Position numbers and translations under genes: made by a program. A stretch of 64,000 nt of DNA from the NCBI RefSeq assembly GCF_000732725.1, contig NZ_JPNB01000002.1:1302001-1366000 (forward strand). The letters run 5' to 3'. This document shows positions 16,157 to 25,076 of the stretch, in pieces. This stretch comes from Kineothrix alysoides (GTDB lineage: Bacteria; Bacillota; Clostridia; Lachnospirales; Lachnospiraceae). The notes beneath the pieces are model-generated. The model ran no database searches, was not told the origin of the DNA, and was given only the letters and a program-made list of their open reading frames with translations. The number at the start of each line of letters is the position of its first letter. Positions within the stretch are counted from its first letter, which is position 1.

Positions 16157-19100
16157 ATGAGTACATTAGAGAGAAACAGAGTATTTGAGCAGTCAGCGCT
16201 GGAGGAGTTTGAGCAGGGAGCCGACTCCGTGCTTCAGTCAGCGGAGGATATCAGCGTGCGAATGGCCTCCCATATGGGAACCGTCGTGAGCCTGTGCCAG
16301 TCGGTCCCATCAGAAGCAAGGGAACCGGGCCTATCCGAACTGGCTTCACAGGCAGGGCGGGAGATTGCGGGGAAGGACTACAGTACCATAAGGGAACGGA
16401 TACGAAAAGAAATGGGGACCATCAGGGACACGGTTTACACCTTCGACAAACAGGCTGCAGAAGCACAGGCCGAAGCCACACATGTCTCGGCCAGAGCAGG
16501 CGGAATGATCGAGACACTGGGCAGCTTGCTGGAGACAGGGCTTTTGGAGCTTCCTTATGAGGACTTTCAGGAGACATTGGGAGAATTTAAGAGGGAGATG
16601 GAGGAAACAGTACCGGATATCGAGGAGAAGATGAAGTATGCGGAAGACATCCTTGGCGGCCTGCAGTCCTATGCCGCCCTCTACAGCAGCGATCCCGTAC
16701 ATTTGGCAACAGGGAACCTCTACTATGGAAAAGAAGCACTTCGGGTGGAAGGAGATCCCCCGCTGAAGCTTTCCCTCTATTATAATGCCATTTCCAGAAG
16801 GAAAGGGACGCTGTTAAGGAACTGGACCCATAGCTGGCAGATTCGTCTGCGGGAAGAAAAGGGCGGGCCTGTTATCGACTGGGAGGACGGAGCCAGATAC
16901 CGTTTCACGCTTCGGGAAGGAAAGCGGTATCAGTGCCAGCAGTATGCAGCCATGGAACTGGTAAAGGAGGAGGACGGATACCGTTTGCACCGGAAGGACG
17001 CAGAAGGGAAAAGGGACTATCTCTTTTCCGGCGAGGGAACCCTCCTTCGTGTGGAAGAAAGGAATGGGAGGATTCTGAACCTGCGCTGGGATGAGGAGGA
17101 ACGTCTGTCCTTTCTGGAAGACAAGCAGGGAAACAGCCTTTCGTTCCGCTACCACGGGGATGGGACGCTGGAAATAGTTAGCGACCATACCGGAAGGAGC
17201 AGCCGTTTTTCCTATGGAAGCGGGCGGCTTAAGGGAATTACCAATCCCATGGGAGGGACGGAAGCCTATACCTATGCAGAGAATGGAAAACTTTGCACCA
17301 TCCAAAACGAGGAAGGAAATGTCATTGTAAGGAATCATTACGATAATCGCCGCCGTATCCTCCGGCAGGAATACCCGGGAGGGGGAGAGCAGTGCTACCT
17401 CTATCTGGACAGAGAGAACAAAGTACGCTTTACCGAATGCGACGGCACTGTTACGGACTATATACATGACAGCAAACTGCGTCACCGGAAGGCGCGGCAG
17501 GGAGAGAAGGAGGAGGGATATTCCTATACCCCTCAGGGGCAGCTTCACTGCCACACCGATGCCAGAGGAGGGAAAGAGGAATACCGCTACCGGGAGGAAG
17601 GAGAGTGGATCTACCGGAAGGACCGGGACGGTACTGAGGAACAGGCTGTCTATGACGAAAGCGGAAGTCTATCCGCATTCCTCCATAAAGATGGAGGAGA
17701 GACCACCTACGGTTATGATGGTGAGGGAAGGATGGTCTGCGTGACCAGCCCCATGGGGCGAAAGACGGAAGCCGCATATGACGGAGAAGGCCGTGTCATC
17801 GCGCTGCGTTATCCGGGCCTTGGGGAGTGCAGTGCTGTCTATGATGATCGGGGAAGGATCACAAAGCTAATGCTGCCGGATGGCGTGGAGTACCGGTACC
17901 GTTATGATGCCTTGAATCAGTTGGTGGAGACATGGGATGAGGAAGGGAAGAGCACCCGCCTGACCTATGACGAGCTGAATCGTCTGACCGGGGTAACCCT
18001 GCCGGACGGGGAGGAACGCAGTTATGATTATAATGCCTGCGGCTCCCTGACCAGAGAAACCACAAGAGATGGAAGTACCCTGTGGACCTATGGTGCCATG
18101 GAAGAGCTCCTGAAGCAGACAGATTCCATGGGCCGGGAGGTATGCTTTGACAAGGACAGCCTACGTCGAATCACCAGAGTGCGGCTGCCGGAAGGAGAAG
18201 AACTGGCCTACAGCTATGAGAAAGGAGAACTCCATCCGACCAGAATACCGGACGGGAGCAGAATACGCTATGATGCAGGCGGGAACGCCGTGGAGGTAAA
18301 GAGCCCGGGCGGAAGGACCATGGGCCTGACCTATGATGCCTGCGGCCGCCTCTTAAGCATTCTCAAGGAGGATGTGACGGTGATGGAGCTTACCTATGAT
18401 GCCTCCGGACGGGTATCCGCCCTGCAAACATTTGGAAAAAAGACGGAATACTTCTATAATAAAGAGGGCTGGCGCATCCGGAAAAAAGAAGAAGGAAAGG
18501 AGACTGCCTACGGTTATGATGAAGCCGGCCGGCTCCTCTGGGAAAAGGAGAGGGATGAGGCAGGTGCCCTCCTGAAAGAACGCCGCTACCAGCAAAAACA
18601 AAAAAAAGAGGAAGATTCCTCCTGCATCTCCCGCTATCCAAATGGAAAGATAAGGAGCGTGGAGGACGCTATGGGAACCGTCCTGCGCTATGAATATGAT
18701 GCCATGGGACACCTAAACCGGATACTGCGGGGCGAAAGCGTCCATCAGAGCGTGAAGCACAACGCCAAGGGGCAGGTGACAGAGGTATGCGACGGGGAGG
18801 GGAACCGGCGGAGCTACCATTATGATGCGGACGGACTGTTGGATGTTCATACCGATGAGGATGGAAATACCAGCCGTTATACTTATGATCTTCTGGGCCG
18901 TTTGATCAAAGCTTCCCAAGAAGGCACTCCCCCAATCCATTATACTTATGACGGCTCCGGGCGGATGTCTTGCGTGGAGCAGGACGGGGAGCGAATTCTC
19001 CTGCCGGAACAGGGGCTCAGGGAAGAAGAAACCCTGCCGCGGGAGGAAAGGGATGAGCAGGGACGGCTCACCGTGCTCCGTTTTCCCGGGGGTATCCACC

Positions 19101-21037
19101 GGCATATTGACTATACGGAGGAGGGTATGACAGAACGCCTTACCGTCATGGACGGAAACGGACTTCTCCACCGCAGGCACTATGCTTATGACCGGAGAGG
19201 AAACTGCACCTCAGTAACGAGGGAGGGACGCTTGAGGCCGGAAGAGAACGGAACCACCAGCTATGCCTACGATGTCCTGGACCGCCTTACCGAGACTCGG
19301 ATTGACGAAGAGACGGTGGCTCGCTATGCTTACGATGCCTATGGTAACCGGACATATTTCTGGGACAGAGGAAAAGAAACTTTTTATACCTATGACCGTC
19401 TGGACCGACTTATCGAGGAGCGGAGCGGTAAAGGAATCCGTACCTATGGATACGACAGGAGAGGCAGCTTGCTGTGGGTAAAAGAAGATGGGGAGACGGT
19501 AGTCTCTTGCGTCTACGACGGAAGGGGAAATCTGGTAAGGAAGGAAGAGAAGGGGTGTATCACCGGCTACCGGTATGATGCCCTGAACCGGCGCAGAGAG
19601 AAGTCCGTCACGCAGGACGGCGAAAGCAGGGTGACCTACTACCGTCATGACCCTACCCGGCGCATCCATTCGCTGCGGGAGGTTCATCGGGAAGGGAAGC
19701 GGATGCGGCTCATCTACGGAACGGATGGATTCCTGACGCGGACGGAGGAGGAAGGAGAGACCCTCCACCACATTACCGATTCCAACGGAACCCCTCTCTT
19801 TTCTTTCACGGAGAAAGGAGAGGTGAAGGAGAGCTTCTCCTATGATGAGTTCGGAAGGAGCAGTGAGAGGAGCAGCCTGCCCATAGGCTATGGAGGCTAT
19901 GAGGAGGAAGGGGACGGAACCTTTCTTGCAGGTTGCCGCTACTATGTTCCGAGATTGGGCCGTTTTCTCAGCAAGGACAGGCTGGGCGGGACCATTCGGG
20001 AGAGCCAAAGCCAGAACCCGTATCTGTACGTGAGGAACAACCCTTTGACCTACACCGACCCGGACGGACTCAGCCCGGTGCGGACAGTGCTGCCGCCCTA
20101 TGTGACCGGAGAAGCGGTGCCTTCTGCTTCAATACCATATGCTGCTGCAGCGCAGGGAAACCTGGGACAGATGCCCGTCAGTGCAGGGGGATGTACCGGA
20201 GATAACTATATGGATAGAGTCAGCAGGCAGTTAGCGTATGGCAAATTCACGGATGAGGTCACCCTTCTTGGAACGACCATAGAGCTCCTGCTTGGTATTT
20301 CGGACCTTGACCTGCCCATGGATATCCGTGATATCACTGCGGATTTCGTAAAATGGGAAAACAGCTGGAGTCATGCAGGCTGGACGCTGGTGGACATTAT
20401 AGGTCTCGTTCCGATAGTGGGGGCAATCAAGTATGTGGACGAACTGGCTGTATTAGGCAAGCGCGGATTAAAATACTTAGGGGAAGCCTGGAACGGAATA
20501 AGAAAAGAGGTAAAACAGATCGGGGAGCTGGATGCTTTCAAGAAAATCAAGAACTTCTTTACTGGAGGAGGAGATAAGGGGATAAAGGAAGCTGGGGACG
20601 CGGTTGAGGGTGCTGTAAAGGGTGGTTCTAAAGTAGCAAAATATACGGATATAGAAATTAAAAAAATAGTTCAAGAAGTTAAAGGTGATAGTATTAAGAG
20701 TAATCCATTAAGACAGGCTTATGAACAGGAAGTAAAAAATTTATCCAACGTGGCTAAAGAGTTATTAGATCAAGGGAAATCGACGGAAGAAGTGGCAAGA
20801 ACAGTTTATCAAATGAGACGTGATCTTGGTATTAAATATAAGGATGCCACACCGGAAGTATTAAGAGAGTATATCTACGAAATAAATCAAAGTCGTTATA
20901 AAGATCCTCTTGGTCCTTCATTTGATAAATTAAATGAATCAAAAACTTATGGGCAAATAATAGAGTCAGCATCTCGACCTAATAATGATGTAGATAAGTT
21001 GTTATCTGGTTTTGAAGATTGGTTAAAGGAGAAATAA
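16157..21037 (+). CDS. Rhs/YD-repeat polymorphic toxin
   Basis: 1626 residues. Residues 1-170 are helical and lack a signal peptide. A DUF6531-like block (DPVHLATGNLYY) starts near 178, followed by more than 25 YD repeats (RYDALNQL, TYDELNRL, AYDAYGNRTYF and others). The Rhs core ends at about 1300 with NNPLTYTDPDGLS, the usual boundary before a variable C-terminus. After it come a hydrophobic pretoxin-like stretch (about 1375-1435) and a charged helical module from about 1490 containing NPLRQAYEQEV, RRDLGIKYKD and IIESASRP. From memory that module recurs at the ends of other Rhs proteins, but I cannot name its activity. DNA is GC-rich up to about 20,600 and becomes AT-rich afterwards, so the C-terminal module looks swapped in. 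The next gene, one base downstream, is the likely immunity gene. The export route is unknown. Confidence 0.9.
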   Translation: MSTLERNRVFEQSALEEFEQGADSVLQSAEDISVRMASHMGTVVSLCQSVPSEAREPGLSELASQAGREIAGKDYSTIRERIRKEMGTIRDTVYTFDKQAAEAQAEATHVSARAGGMIETLGSLLETGLLELPYEDFQETLGEFKREMEETVPDIEEKMKYAEDILGGLQSYAALYSSDPVHLATGNLYYGKEALRVEGDPPLKLSLYYNAISRRKGTLLRNWTHSWQIRLREEKGGPVIDWEDGARYRFTLREGKRYQCQQYAAMELVKEEDGYRLHRKDAEGKRDYLFSGEGTLLRVEERNGRILNLRWDEEERLSFLEDKQGNSLSFRYHGDGTLEIVSDHTGRSSRFSYGSGRLKGITNPMGGTEAYTYAENGKLCTIQNEEGNVIVRNHYDNRRRILRQEYPGGGEQCYLYLDRENKVRFTECDGTVTDYIHDSKLRHRKARQGEKEEGYSYTPQGQLHCHTDARGGKEEYRYREEGEWIYRKDRDGTEEQAVYDESGSLSAFLHKDGGETTYGYDGEGRMVCVTSPMGRKTEAAYDGEGRVIALRYPGLGECSAVYDDRGRITKLMLPDGVEYRYRYDALNQLVETWDEEGKSTRLTYDELNRLTGVTLPDGEERSYDYNACGSLTRETTRDGSTLWTYGAMEELLKQTDSMGREVCFDKDSLRRITRVRLPEGEELAYSYEKGELHPTRIPDGSRIRYDAGGNAVEVKSPGGRTMGLTYDACGRLLSILKEDVTVMELTYDASGRVSALQTFGKKTEYFYNKEGWRIRKKEEGKETAYGYDEAGRLLWEKERDEAGALLKERRYQQKQKKEEDSSCISRYPNGKIRSVEDAMGTVLRYEYDAMGHLNRILRGESVHQSVKHNAKGQVTEVCDGEGNRRSYHYDADGLLDVHTDEDGNTSRYTYDLLGRLIKASQEGTPPIHYTYDGSGRMSCVEQDGERILLPEQGLREEETLPREERDEQGRLTVLRFPGGIHRHIDYTEEGMTERLTVMDGNGLLHRRHYAYDRRGNCTSVTREGRLRPEENGTTSYAYDVLDRLTETRIDEETVARYAYDAYGNRTYFWDRGKETFYTYDRLDRLIEERSGKGIRTYGYDRRGSLLWVKEDGETVVSCVYDGRGNLVRKEEKGCITGYRYDALNRRREKSVTQDGESRVTYYRHDPTRRIHSLREVHREGKRMRLIYGTDGFLTRTEEEGETLHHITDSNGTPLFSFTEKGEVKESFSYDEFGRSSERSSLPIGYGGYEEEGDGTFLAGCRYYVPRLGRFLSKDRLGGTIRESQSQNPYLYVRNNPLTYTDPDGLSPVRTVLPPYVTGEAVPSASIPYAAAAQGNLGQMPVSAGGCTGDNYMDRVSRQLAYGKFTDEVTLLGTTIELLLGISDLDLPMDIRDITADFVKWENSWSHAGWTLVDIIGLVPIVGAIKYVDELAVLGKRGLKYLGEAWNGIRKEVKQIGELDAFKKIKNFFTGGGDKGIKEAGDAVEGAVKGGSKVAKYTDIEIKKIVQEVKGDSIKSNPLRQAYEQEVKNLSNVAKELLDQGKSTEEVARTVYQMRRDLGIKYKDATPEVLREYIYEINQSRYKDPLGPSFDKLNESKTYGQIIESASRPNNDVDKLLSGFEDWLKEK
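20618..20628 (+). other. Rhs C-terminal module junction shared with the orphan cassette
   Basis: AAGGGTGGTTC (encoding KGGS) occurs here and at 23819-23829, in the same reading phase relative to each C-terminal module. Composition changes from GC-rich to AT-rich close to this point. It is a plausible site of homologous exchange of toxin tips. Confidence 0.55.
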
Positions 21038-21038
21038 G

Positions 21039-21476
21039 ATGAAAAATAAAATATTATATCTTTCCAATATAGAAATATTTGAATATTGTACGCTTGATAG
21101 AGTTAAAGGAACAGCAAAATATCAAAAAGATGAGAGACCAAATAAAATAGATGGTTTATATTTTAAACAGAATGAACTTTTTTTCGCATTATATTGGGAA
21201 AATAATTCACCTATAATTTATTTCGATAGACAAGAATATCCACTTAAAAAAACCTTAGATATTGAATTAATAAAAGATGGTAAAAACAGAAAATTTATAA
21301 TCAAAGACTATAATATTTACATAGAATATAAACAATCAATATATATCGATATGGATGTCTGGTCTAATGAATTGGATGTTGATTTATTTTGCAAACTGAT
21401 GGAAAGTTATAAAACTGATGAATTTTATGATAATAAACCTCAAAAATTATTTAAATTTCCGTGGACTAAGGGTTAA
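21039..21476 (+). CDS. Candidate immunity protein for the Rhs toxin
   Basis: 145 residues, soluble, Lys/Asn/Tyr-rich, with no recognised domain. It starts one base after the toxin stop, with its ribosome site AAAGGAG inside the toxin's last codons, so the two are translationally linked. It has the same AT-rich composition as the toxin tip and unlike the Rhs core. Position, size and composition are those of a cognate immunity gene; there is no sequence evidence beyond that. Confidence 0.65.
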   Translation: MKNKILYLSNIEIFEYCTLDRVKGTAKYQKDERPNKIDGLYFKQNELFFALYWENNSPIIYFDRQEYPLKKTLDIELIKDGKNRKFIIKDYNIYIEYKQSIYIDMDVWSNELDVDLFCKLMESYKTDEFYDNKPQKLFKFPWTKG

Positions 21477-21579
21477 GCGAAATGAAGCCATACACTTTAG
21501 ATACATAAAAAGTTTTATATTACAATGGCGTAACTAGGGGGGGACAAGGGACCCTGGGTATCTAAATATAAACTACGAT

Positions 21580-21622
21580 ATCGGAGATATTTTGCTGTTT
21601 CAAGTTGTGAAATATCTCCGAT
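21580..21622. terminator. Terminator-like hairpin after the first immunity gene
   Basis: Perfect 13-base inverted repeat ATCGGAGATATTT (21580-21592) / AAATATCTCCGAT (21610-21622), followed by TTTTGC. The counterpart in copy B (24719-24764) keeps the pairing with a changed stem. Confidence 0.7.
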
Positions 21623-21632
21623 TTTGCACTTA

Positions 21633-21800
21633 TTATTTCAAACCAGCTAGTTGCCCCAGTAAGGCAAAACAACATTGCATCCCTTATGTAAAAAAACAAC
21701 CATAGAGTACGCTGCATTTTTGGTATAGATACAATCTGTCTATTGTTCAATTATTTTGTGCTGTTCTTGCGATAATTCTAAATCTTCATATTGCTTGGCA
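21633..21800 (-). pseudogene. Decayed small gene in repeat copy A
   Basis: Minus-strand translation gives ELSQEQHKIIEQ, an in-frame stop, then TDCIYTKNAAYSMVVF followed by frame loss. It aligns with the better preserved version at 24776-25076 (LSEEQRKVIEQWTDAIHAKNATYSMVIF). The N-terminal half is deleted. It is a relic of the same gene. Confidence 0.6.
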
Positions 21801-21846
21801 TAAGAAGTCTGGTGGAAATAGGAAAAGTTATGCCATAGAAAGTTTT

Positions 21847-21906
21847 CCCAACGGCTCTGCCGGTGGGTGTTCTTTGGGGTTATGCCAGTCTTTTTGGCAT
21901 AACCCC
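21847..21906. ncRNA. Paired hairpins in repeat copy A (possible structured RNA)
   Basis: First hairpin: CCCAACGGC-TCT-GCCGGTGGG (21847-21867). Second: GGGGTTATGCC (21876-21886) / GGCATAACCCC (21896-21906). In copy B the second stem is GAGTGGTGCC / GGCACCACTC: the bases differ on both arms but still pair. Such compensating changes suggest the structure is kept, as RNA element or terminator. Confidence 0.5.
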
Positions 21907-22262
21907 TTTAACCCGCACTATTTTCGACCCTATCTATTTTCTGGGATTTTAAGAAAATCATGTCTTTCACATTTCCCCAACAAAGTAATAAACTCTCGTT
22001 ATGGTTAATTACCTCGATTCTTCCCTGAAAATGGCACACAGGGGTAACACAGGCTCACATGAGGGTAAAAGAAAGTCGATTTATATAACGGAAACTGTTC
22101 TTTGTGCATATTTTTGTTTTTTCCTCTGTTTTTGCCTTTTGGCATAAAGCAAACTTTGATCCAACGTGGTCAAATTTTCTTCCTAATTTCTAAAAATGAA
22201 AAAATGACTTGCAATCAATGCTTTCCAGAGTTAACATCACGACACTCGTAAGAGGGTTTCAC

Positions 22263-22447
22263 CACAAGAAAAATATCTTTTCTTGTGTCTCTGCAATTCT
22301 GCAGGGAAATCTCCACGAACGGAGCGGAAAGCTCCCAGAAATGGATAGACTAAACCACCCTTGTCCCCTTAGTTGTGAAGAACGTAATTCTAAGCGAGAG
22401 ACTTATCAGTTGAGGTTGTCACTGTTTTGAAAACGGAGGAAAAGTGA
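22263..22447 (+). ncRNA. Candidate IS110 bridge RNA / structured leader
   Basis: Directly upstream of the recombinase start are three successive hairpins: CACAAGAAAA/TTTTCTTGTG (22263-22287), CTGCA-ATTC-TGCAG (22291-22304) and GGAGC-GGAAA-GCTCC (22321-22335). About 110 unpaired or loosely paired bases follow. IS110-group elements are known to encode a bridge RNA in this left-end non-coding segment. The first hairpin also occurs in repeat copy B, so the RNA may start after it. Guide loops were not identified. Confidence 0.5.
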
Positions 22448-23686
22448 ATGAATGTAAGGAAAGAAGATTTAATTTATGTAGGAATCGACCTGCATAAGGA
22501 AACTCACACCGCAGTCATTCTGGACTGTTGGAACACGAAGCTCGGAGAAATTACGTTTGCCAATACTCCTGCTGAGTTTCCAAAGTTAATTAGAAAAGTA
22601 AAGAAATATTGTACAGAGAACAAACAAGCTGTTTATGGATTAGAAAACGCTTATGGCTACGGTCGTTCTCTTGCAGTATGGCTGTTAGAGAAAAATTTTA
22701 TAGTAAAGGATGTTAACACTTCCTTGTCACATCGGCAGGCAAAACGCAGAGCGATGTATAAAAAAAGTGACAGTGATGATGCACAGGCAATCGCTCTTGC
22801 AACCATAAATATGTTGGAGGAATTACCCGATGCCTGCCCAAATGATGCGTACTGGTCACTGGGGCAGTTGGTAAACCGCAGGGATAATATCATGCGTCAC
22901 ATCATCCGTCTACGAAATCAACTACATGAGCAGGTGTGTGTTGCCTATCCAAGCTATAAACAATTCTTCACTGACATTGGAAGCCCTACCGCACTTTATT
23001 TTTGGAATCAGTATCCTTCAGAGAAATATTTGCGAGGAAGAACCGTAGAAGATTTGAAAGAGGAACTGATTGTTGTCAGTCATAACCAGTGTTCCACTAA
23101 CCGGTGTCAGAAGATTTTAGAGGTAGTGGAAATGGATCGGACGGAAGAAAAAGAATATCAGGACAGCAGGGATGTAATCACGAGAGGGCTTGTAAAAGAC
23201 CTGCAGCATTACAAGGGGCAGCTAAAAGAAATCGATAGAGAATTAGAAAACATGTATCACAGCTTGGGCGGTACTCTCACCACAATTCCGGGTGTCAGTA
23301 CGACAACCGCGGTAAAGCTGCTGGCAGAAATCGGAGACATCAACCGTTTTGGCAGTGCGGCAAAGCTGGCAAAGTTCGCAGGGATCGCACCACTTAGACT
23401 CTCGTCGGCAGGAAAAGGAAAAGATAAGGCATCCAAGCAGGGGAACCGTCGCTTACAAGCGACCTTGTATTTCTTATCCATTCAGATGATTCAGACATCT
23501 TCAAAGGGAACACCAAGAAATCCGGTTTTCAGAGAGTATTATGAGAAGAGGATTGCAGAGGGAAAGAACCCGAAACAAGTACTCATCTGTATTTCAAGAA
23601 GATTGGTAAATATCATTTATGGAATGCTAAAGAACCAGACGGAATACCGAATGAAAGAAATCAGGCAAGATAGAGAAAATCAGTAG
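22448..23686 (+). CDS. IS110-family transposase (DEDD recombinase)
   Basis: 412 residues, full length. The N-terminal DEDD RuvC-like domain begins with YVGIDLHKETHTAV, has a second acidic position in YGLENAYGYGRSLAVWL, and the Asp pair in KKSDSDDAQAIALA. The C-terminal Transposase_20 domain contains LTTIPGVSTTTAVKLLAEIGD, FAGIAPLRLSSAGKGKDKASKQGNR (split here by eye; the conserved Ser precedes AGKGK) and a basic tail. The enzyme recombines the element into DNA guided by its bridge RNA. GGAGG lies before the ATG. No frameshift or stop, so the element may be active. Confidence 0.93.
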   Translation: MNVRKEDLIYVGIDLHKETHTAVILDCWNTKLGEITFANTPAEFPKLIRKVKKYCTENKQAVYGLENAYGYGRSLAVWLLEKNFIVKDVNTSLSHRQAKRRAMYKKSDSDDAQAIALATINMLEELPDACPNDAYWSLGQLVNRRDNIMRHIIRLRNQLHEQVCVAYPSYKQFFTDIGSPTALYFWNQYPSEKYLRGRTVEDLKEELIVVSHNQCSTNRCQKILEVVEMDRTEEKEYQDSRDVITRGLVKDLQHYKGQLKEIDRELENMYHSLGGTLTTIPGVSTTTAVKLLAEIGDINRFGSAAKLAKFAGIAPLRLSSAGKGKDKASKQGNRRLQATLYFLSIQMIQTSSKGTPRNPVFREYYEKRIAEGKNPKQVLICISRRLVNIIYGMLKNQTEYRMKEIRQDRENQ

Positions 23687-23800
23687 TTTTCAATATTTGG
23701 ATATGGTAAAATGAGAGCAGTAAAATCTGAAAATCTAAAGATTACTGTTTAGAATCGCATCACTTTTTCACTAGAAGTGAAAGGGTCTGGTTCAATATAA

Positions 23801-24370
23801 GTAGTAAGAGTCAGATTTAAGGGTGGTTCAGGTGCAGCAAATTGGGCTGATTTAATGTCACCGGAAGATGCCGCAAAATATAATAAGTGGATAAATTTAA
23901 GAGAAGCTGGATTAGATCAATCAAAGATAAATGACATTATTTTGACCAATAAAGGATATCGCCCAGACCCAGCAACATATTTAAGCAAGGAGTATATCGA
24001 TGCTCATTTAGACCTATTTTCTGATGGAGTCACAAAAATTAGTGTATCAACACCAACTGGACAGGCGGGACCACCTGGTGGAACATTTATAATGCCAAAA
24101 TCTGTAGCAGATGAAATTATCCAAGAAGCAAACGGTAATGTTTCAAAATTGGAACAATTACTAAGTTTAGAACCAGGGACGTTGGGAAATAGTCCAGTTA
24201 GATTAGATATACCAGAGCCACATAATTTGAGGATGCCAAGTGGAAATGAGTTAGGAGCAAATGAACAATGGATTCCAGGCGGAAGTACTGGCGGGGGAAT
24301 ACCGGAAGCAACAATTGATTCACCATCGCCAAAGGAATTTATATCTACACCAATATTTAAGGAAAATTAA
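23801..24370 (+). pseudogene. Orphan Rhs C-terminal toxin module
   Basis: The frame is open from 23801 after a stop at 23798, with no start codon or ribosome site before the internal ATG at 23855. It begins VRFKGGSGAANWADLMSPEDAAKYNKW and continues through PTGQAGPPGGTF, MPKSVADEIIQEANG, LEPGTLGNSPVRLDI and GNELGANEQWIPGG to a stop at 24370. This looks like the tip of an Rhs or similar polymorphic toxin without its core; the activity is not known to me. The KGGS start matches the junction inside the intact Rhs gene. It is probably a silent, displaced earlier tip that could replace the current one by recombination. The IS110 element now separates it from the rhs gene. Confidence 0.7.
23819..23829 (+). 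other. Module junction at the orphan cassette
   Basis: AAGGGTGGTTC, identical to 20618-20628 and in the same phase. Weaker similarity continues for another 13 bases (G-AGCAAA). Confidence 0.55.
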
Positions 24371-24381
24371 AGGAGAACAAA

Positions 24382-24582
24382 ATGGAACAAATATATTCTA
24401 ATTTTGGAATTACTATTGTGAAGCAAGATGAAAAGTATTTTATGCAATATGATAGTGGAGAAATGGTTTCAACAATAAAAAAAGTGGAGTTATCTGAAAG
24501 AGAAGCAAAGGAGTTACAAGAGCAGGAGGATGGGAATGCTATTTATGAATATATGATTAAAAATTTAAATGATAGAATTTAA
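24382..24582 (+). CDS. Candidate immunity protein for the orphan toxin module
   Basis: 66 residues, acidic, soluble (YFMQYDSGEMVSTIKKVEL, then a Glu-rich helix). AAAGGAG lies six bases before the ATG, 11 bases after the orphan toxin stop. Size, position and AT-rich composition fit a cognate immunity gene. It would still be useful to the cell if the orphan tip is silent, by protecting against relatives that carry that toxin. No domain recognised. Confidence 0.6.
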   Translation: MEQIYSNFGITIVKQDEKYFMQYDSGEMVSTIKKVELSEREAKELQEQEDGNAIYEYMIKNLNDRI

Positions 24583-24718
24583 AATTTAGTTATATAACCC
24601 AGTAAAATAAACTTATAATATTTTCCCTTGACGATCCTAAAATGGCTATGTTACAATGGCGCAACCAGGGGGTATAAGGGGGAAATTATTCTCTTTTATA
24701 CACTAAGAGAAATACAAA

Positions 24719-24768
24719 ATCGGAGATAATTCTGTGACTTCTTAAGTCAGGTATTATCTCCGATTTTT
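24719..24768. terminator. Terminator-like hairpin after the second immunity gene
   Basis: ATCGGAGATAAT (24719-24730) / ATTATCTCCGAT (24753-24764), with inner GACTT/AAGTC pairing, followed by TTTT. It is homologous in position to 21580-21622. Confidence 0.7.
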
Positions 24769-24775
24769 ATGTTTA

Positions 24776-25076
24776 TTATCTCAGGTCTGCCAGTTCCATT
24801 AGTAGGGAAAAACAGCATTGCATTCCCATGCGGAAAATAACCATGGAGTAAGTAGCGTTTTTAGCATGGATAGCATCCGTCCATTGTTCAATGACTTTGC
24901 GTTGTTCTTCCGATAATTCTAAGCCTTCATACTGTTCAAAAAGCACATTTTCTGCTTGCAGAGCTTCTTGGTACTCCTCATCTTGTTTCCTCTTGTTTAA
25001 GCTGTTCGTACATGTTGTTGAAAGAACGTTCTTCTAAATGAGCGTAAAGTAGTTGGAAAAAATCTGTATTCATCAT
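24776..25076 (-). pseudogene. Frameshifted small gene, DUF6809-like
   Basis: Starts at ATG 25076 behind a strong GGAAGGAGG site: MMNTDFFQLLYAHLEERSFN, then YEQLKQEETR and a stop. One base out of frame the protein continues DEEYQEALQ, then LSEEQRKVIEQ, WTDAIHAKNATYS, MGMQCCFSLLMELADLR and a stop at 24776. The single frameshift near 24990 breaks an otherwise well preserved gene of about 100 residues. Length and the two-part pattern recall DUF6809 proteins of Clostridia; that name is from memory. A more decayed copy lies at 21633-21800. Confidence 0.65.

Larger units (their letters stand above)
21529..22290. repeat. Cassette-associated long repeat, copy A
   Basis: Shares most of its sequence with 24650-25661 (copy B), starting at TACAATGGCG and ending at a CACAAGAAAA hairpin. 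About 21910-22200 is nearly identical to 25300-25600. Copy A lacks about 250 bases present in B. Both copies follow an Rhs C-terminal module plus immunity gene. It contains a terminator hairpin, a decayed minus-strand gene and two further hairpins described separately. Confidence 0.8.
22200..23800 (+). mobile_element. IS110-family insertion sequence
   Basis: One intact IS110-type recombinase gene with a structured 5' non-coding leader and a short 3' tail of about 110 bases. IS110 elements usually lack terminal inverted repeats and make no target duplication, so exact ends cannot be set by eye; the limits given are approximate. It lies between repeat copy A and the orphan Rhs C-terminal module. 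Confidence 0.8.

Noticed and set aside
16346-20008. Many long antisense open frames across the Rhs gene
   Set aside because: They mirror the GC-rich YD-repeat coding frame, lack ribosome sites and show no protein features; they are shadows.
22209-22430. Open frame of 73 codons just before the IS110 recombinase
   Set aside because: No ribosome site, and it covers the hairpin-rich left end, better explained as non-coding RNA.
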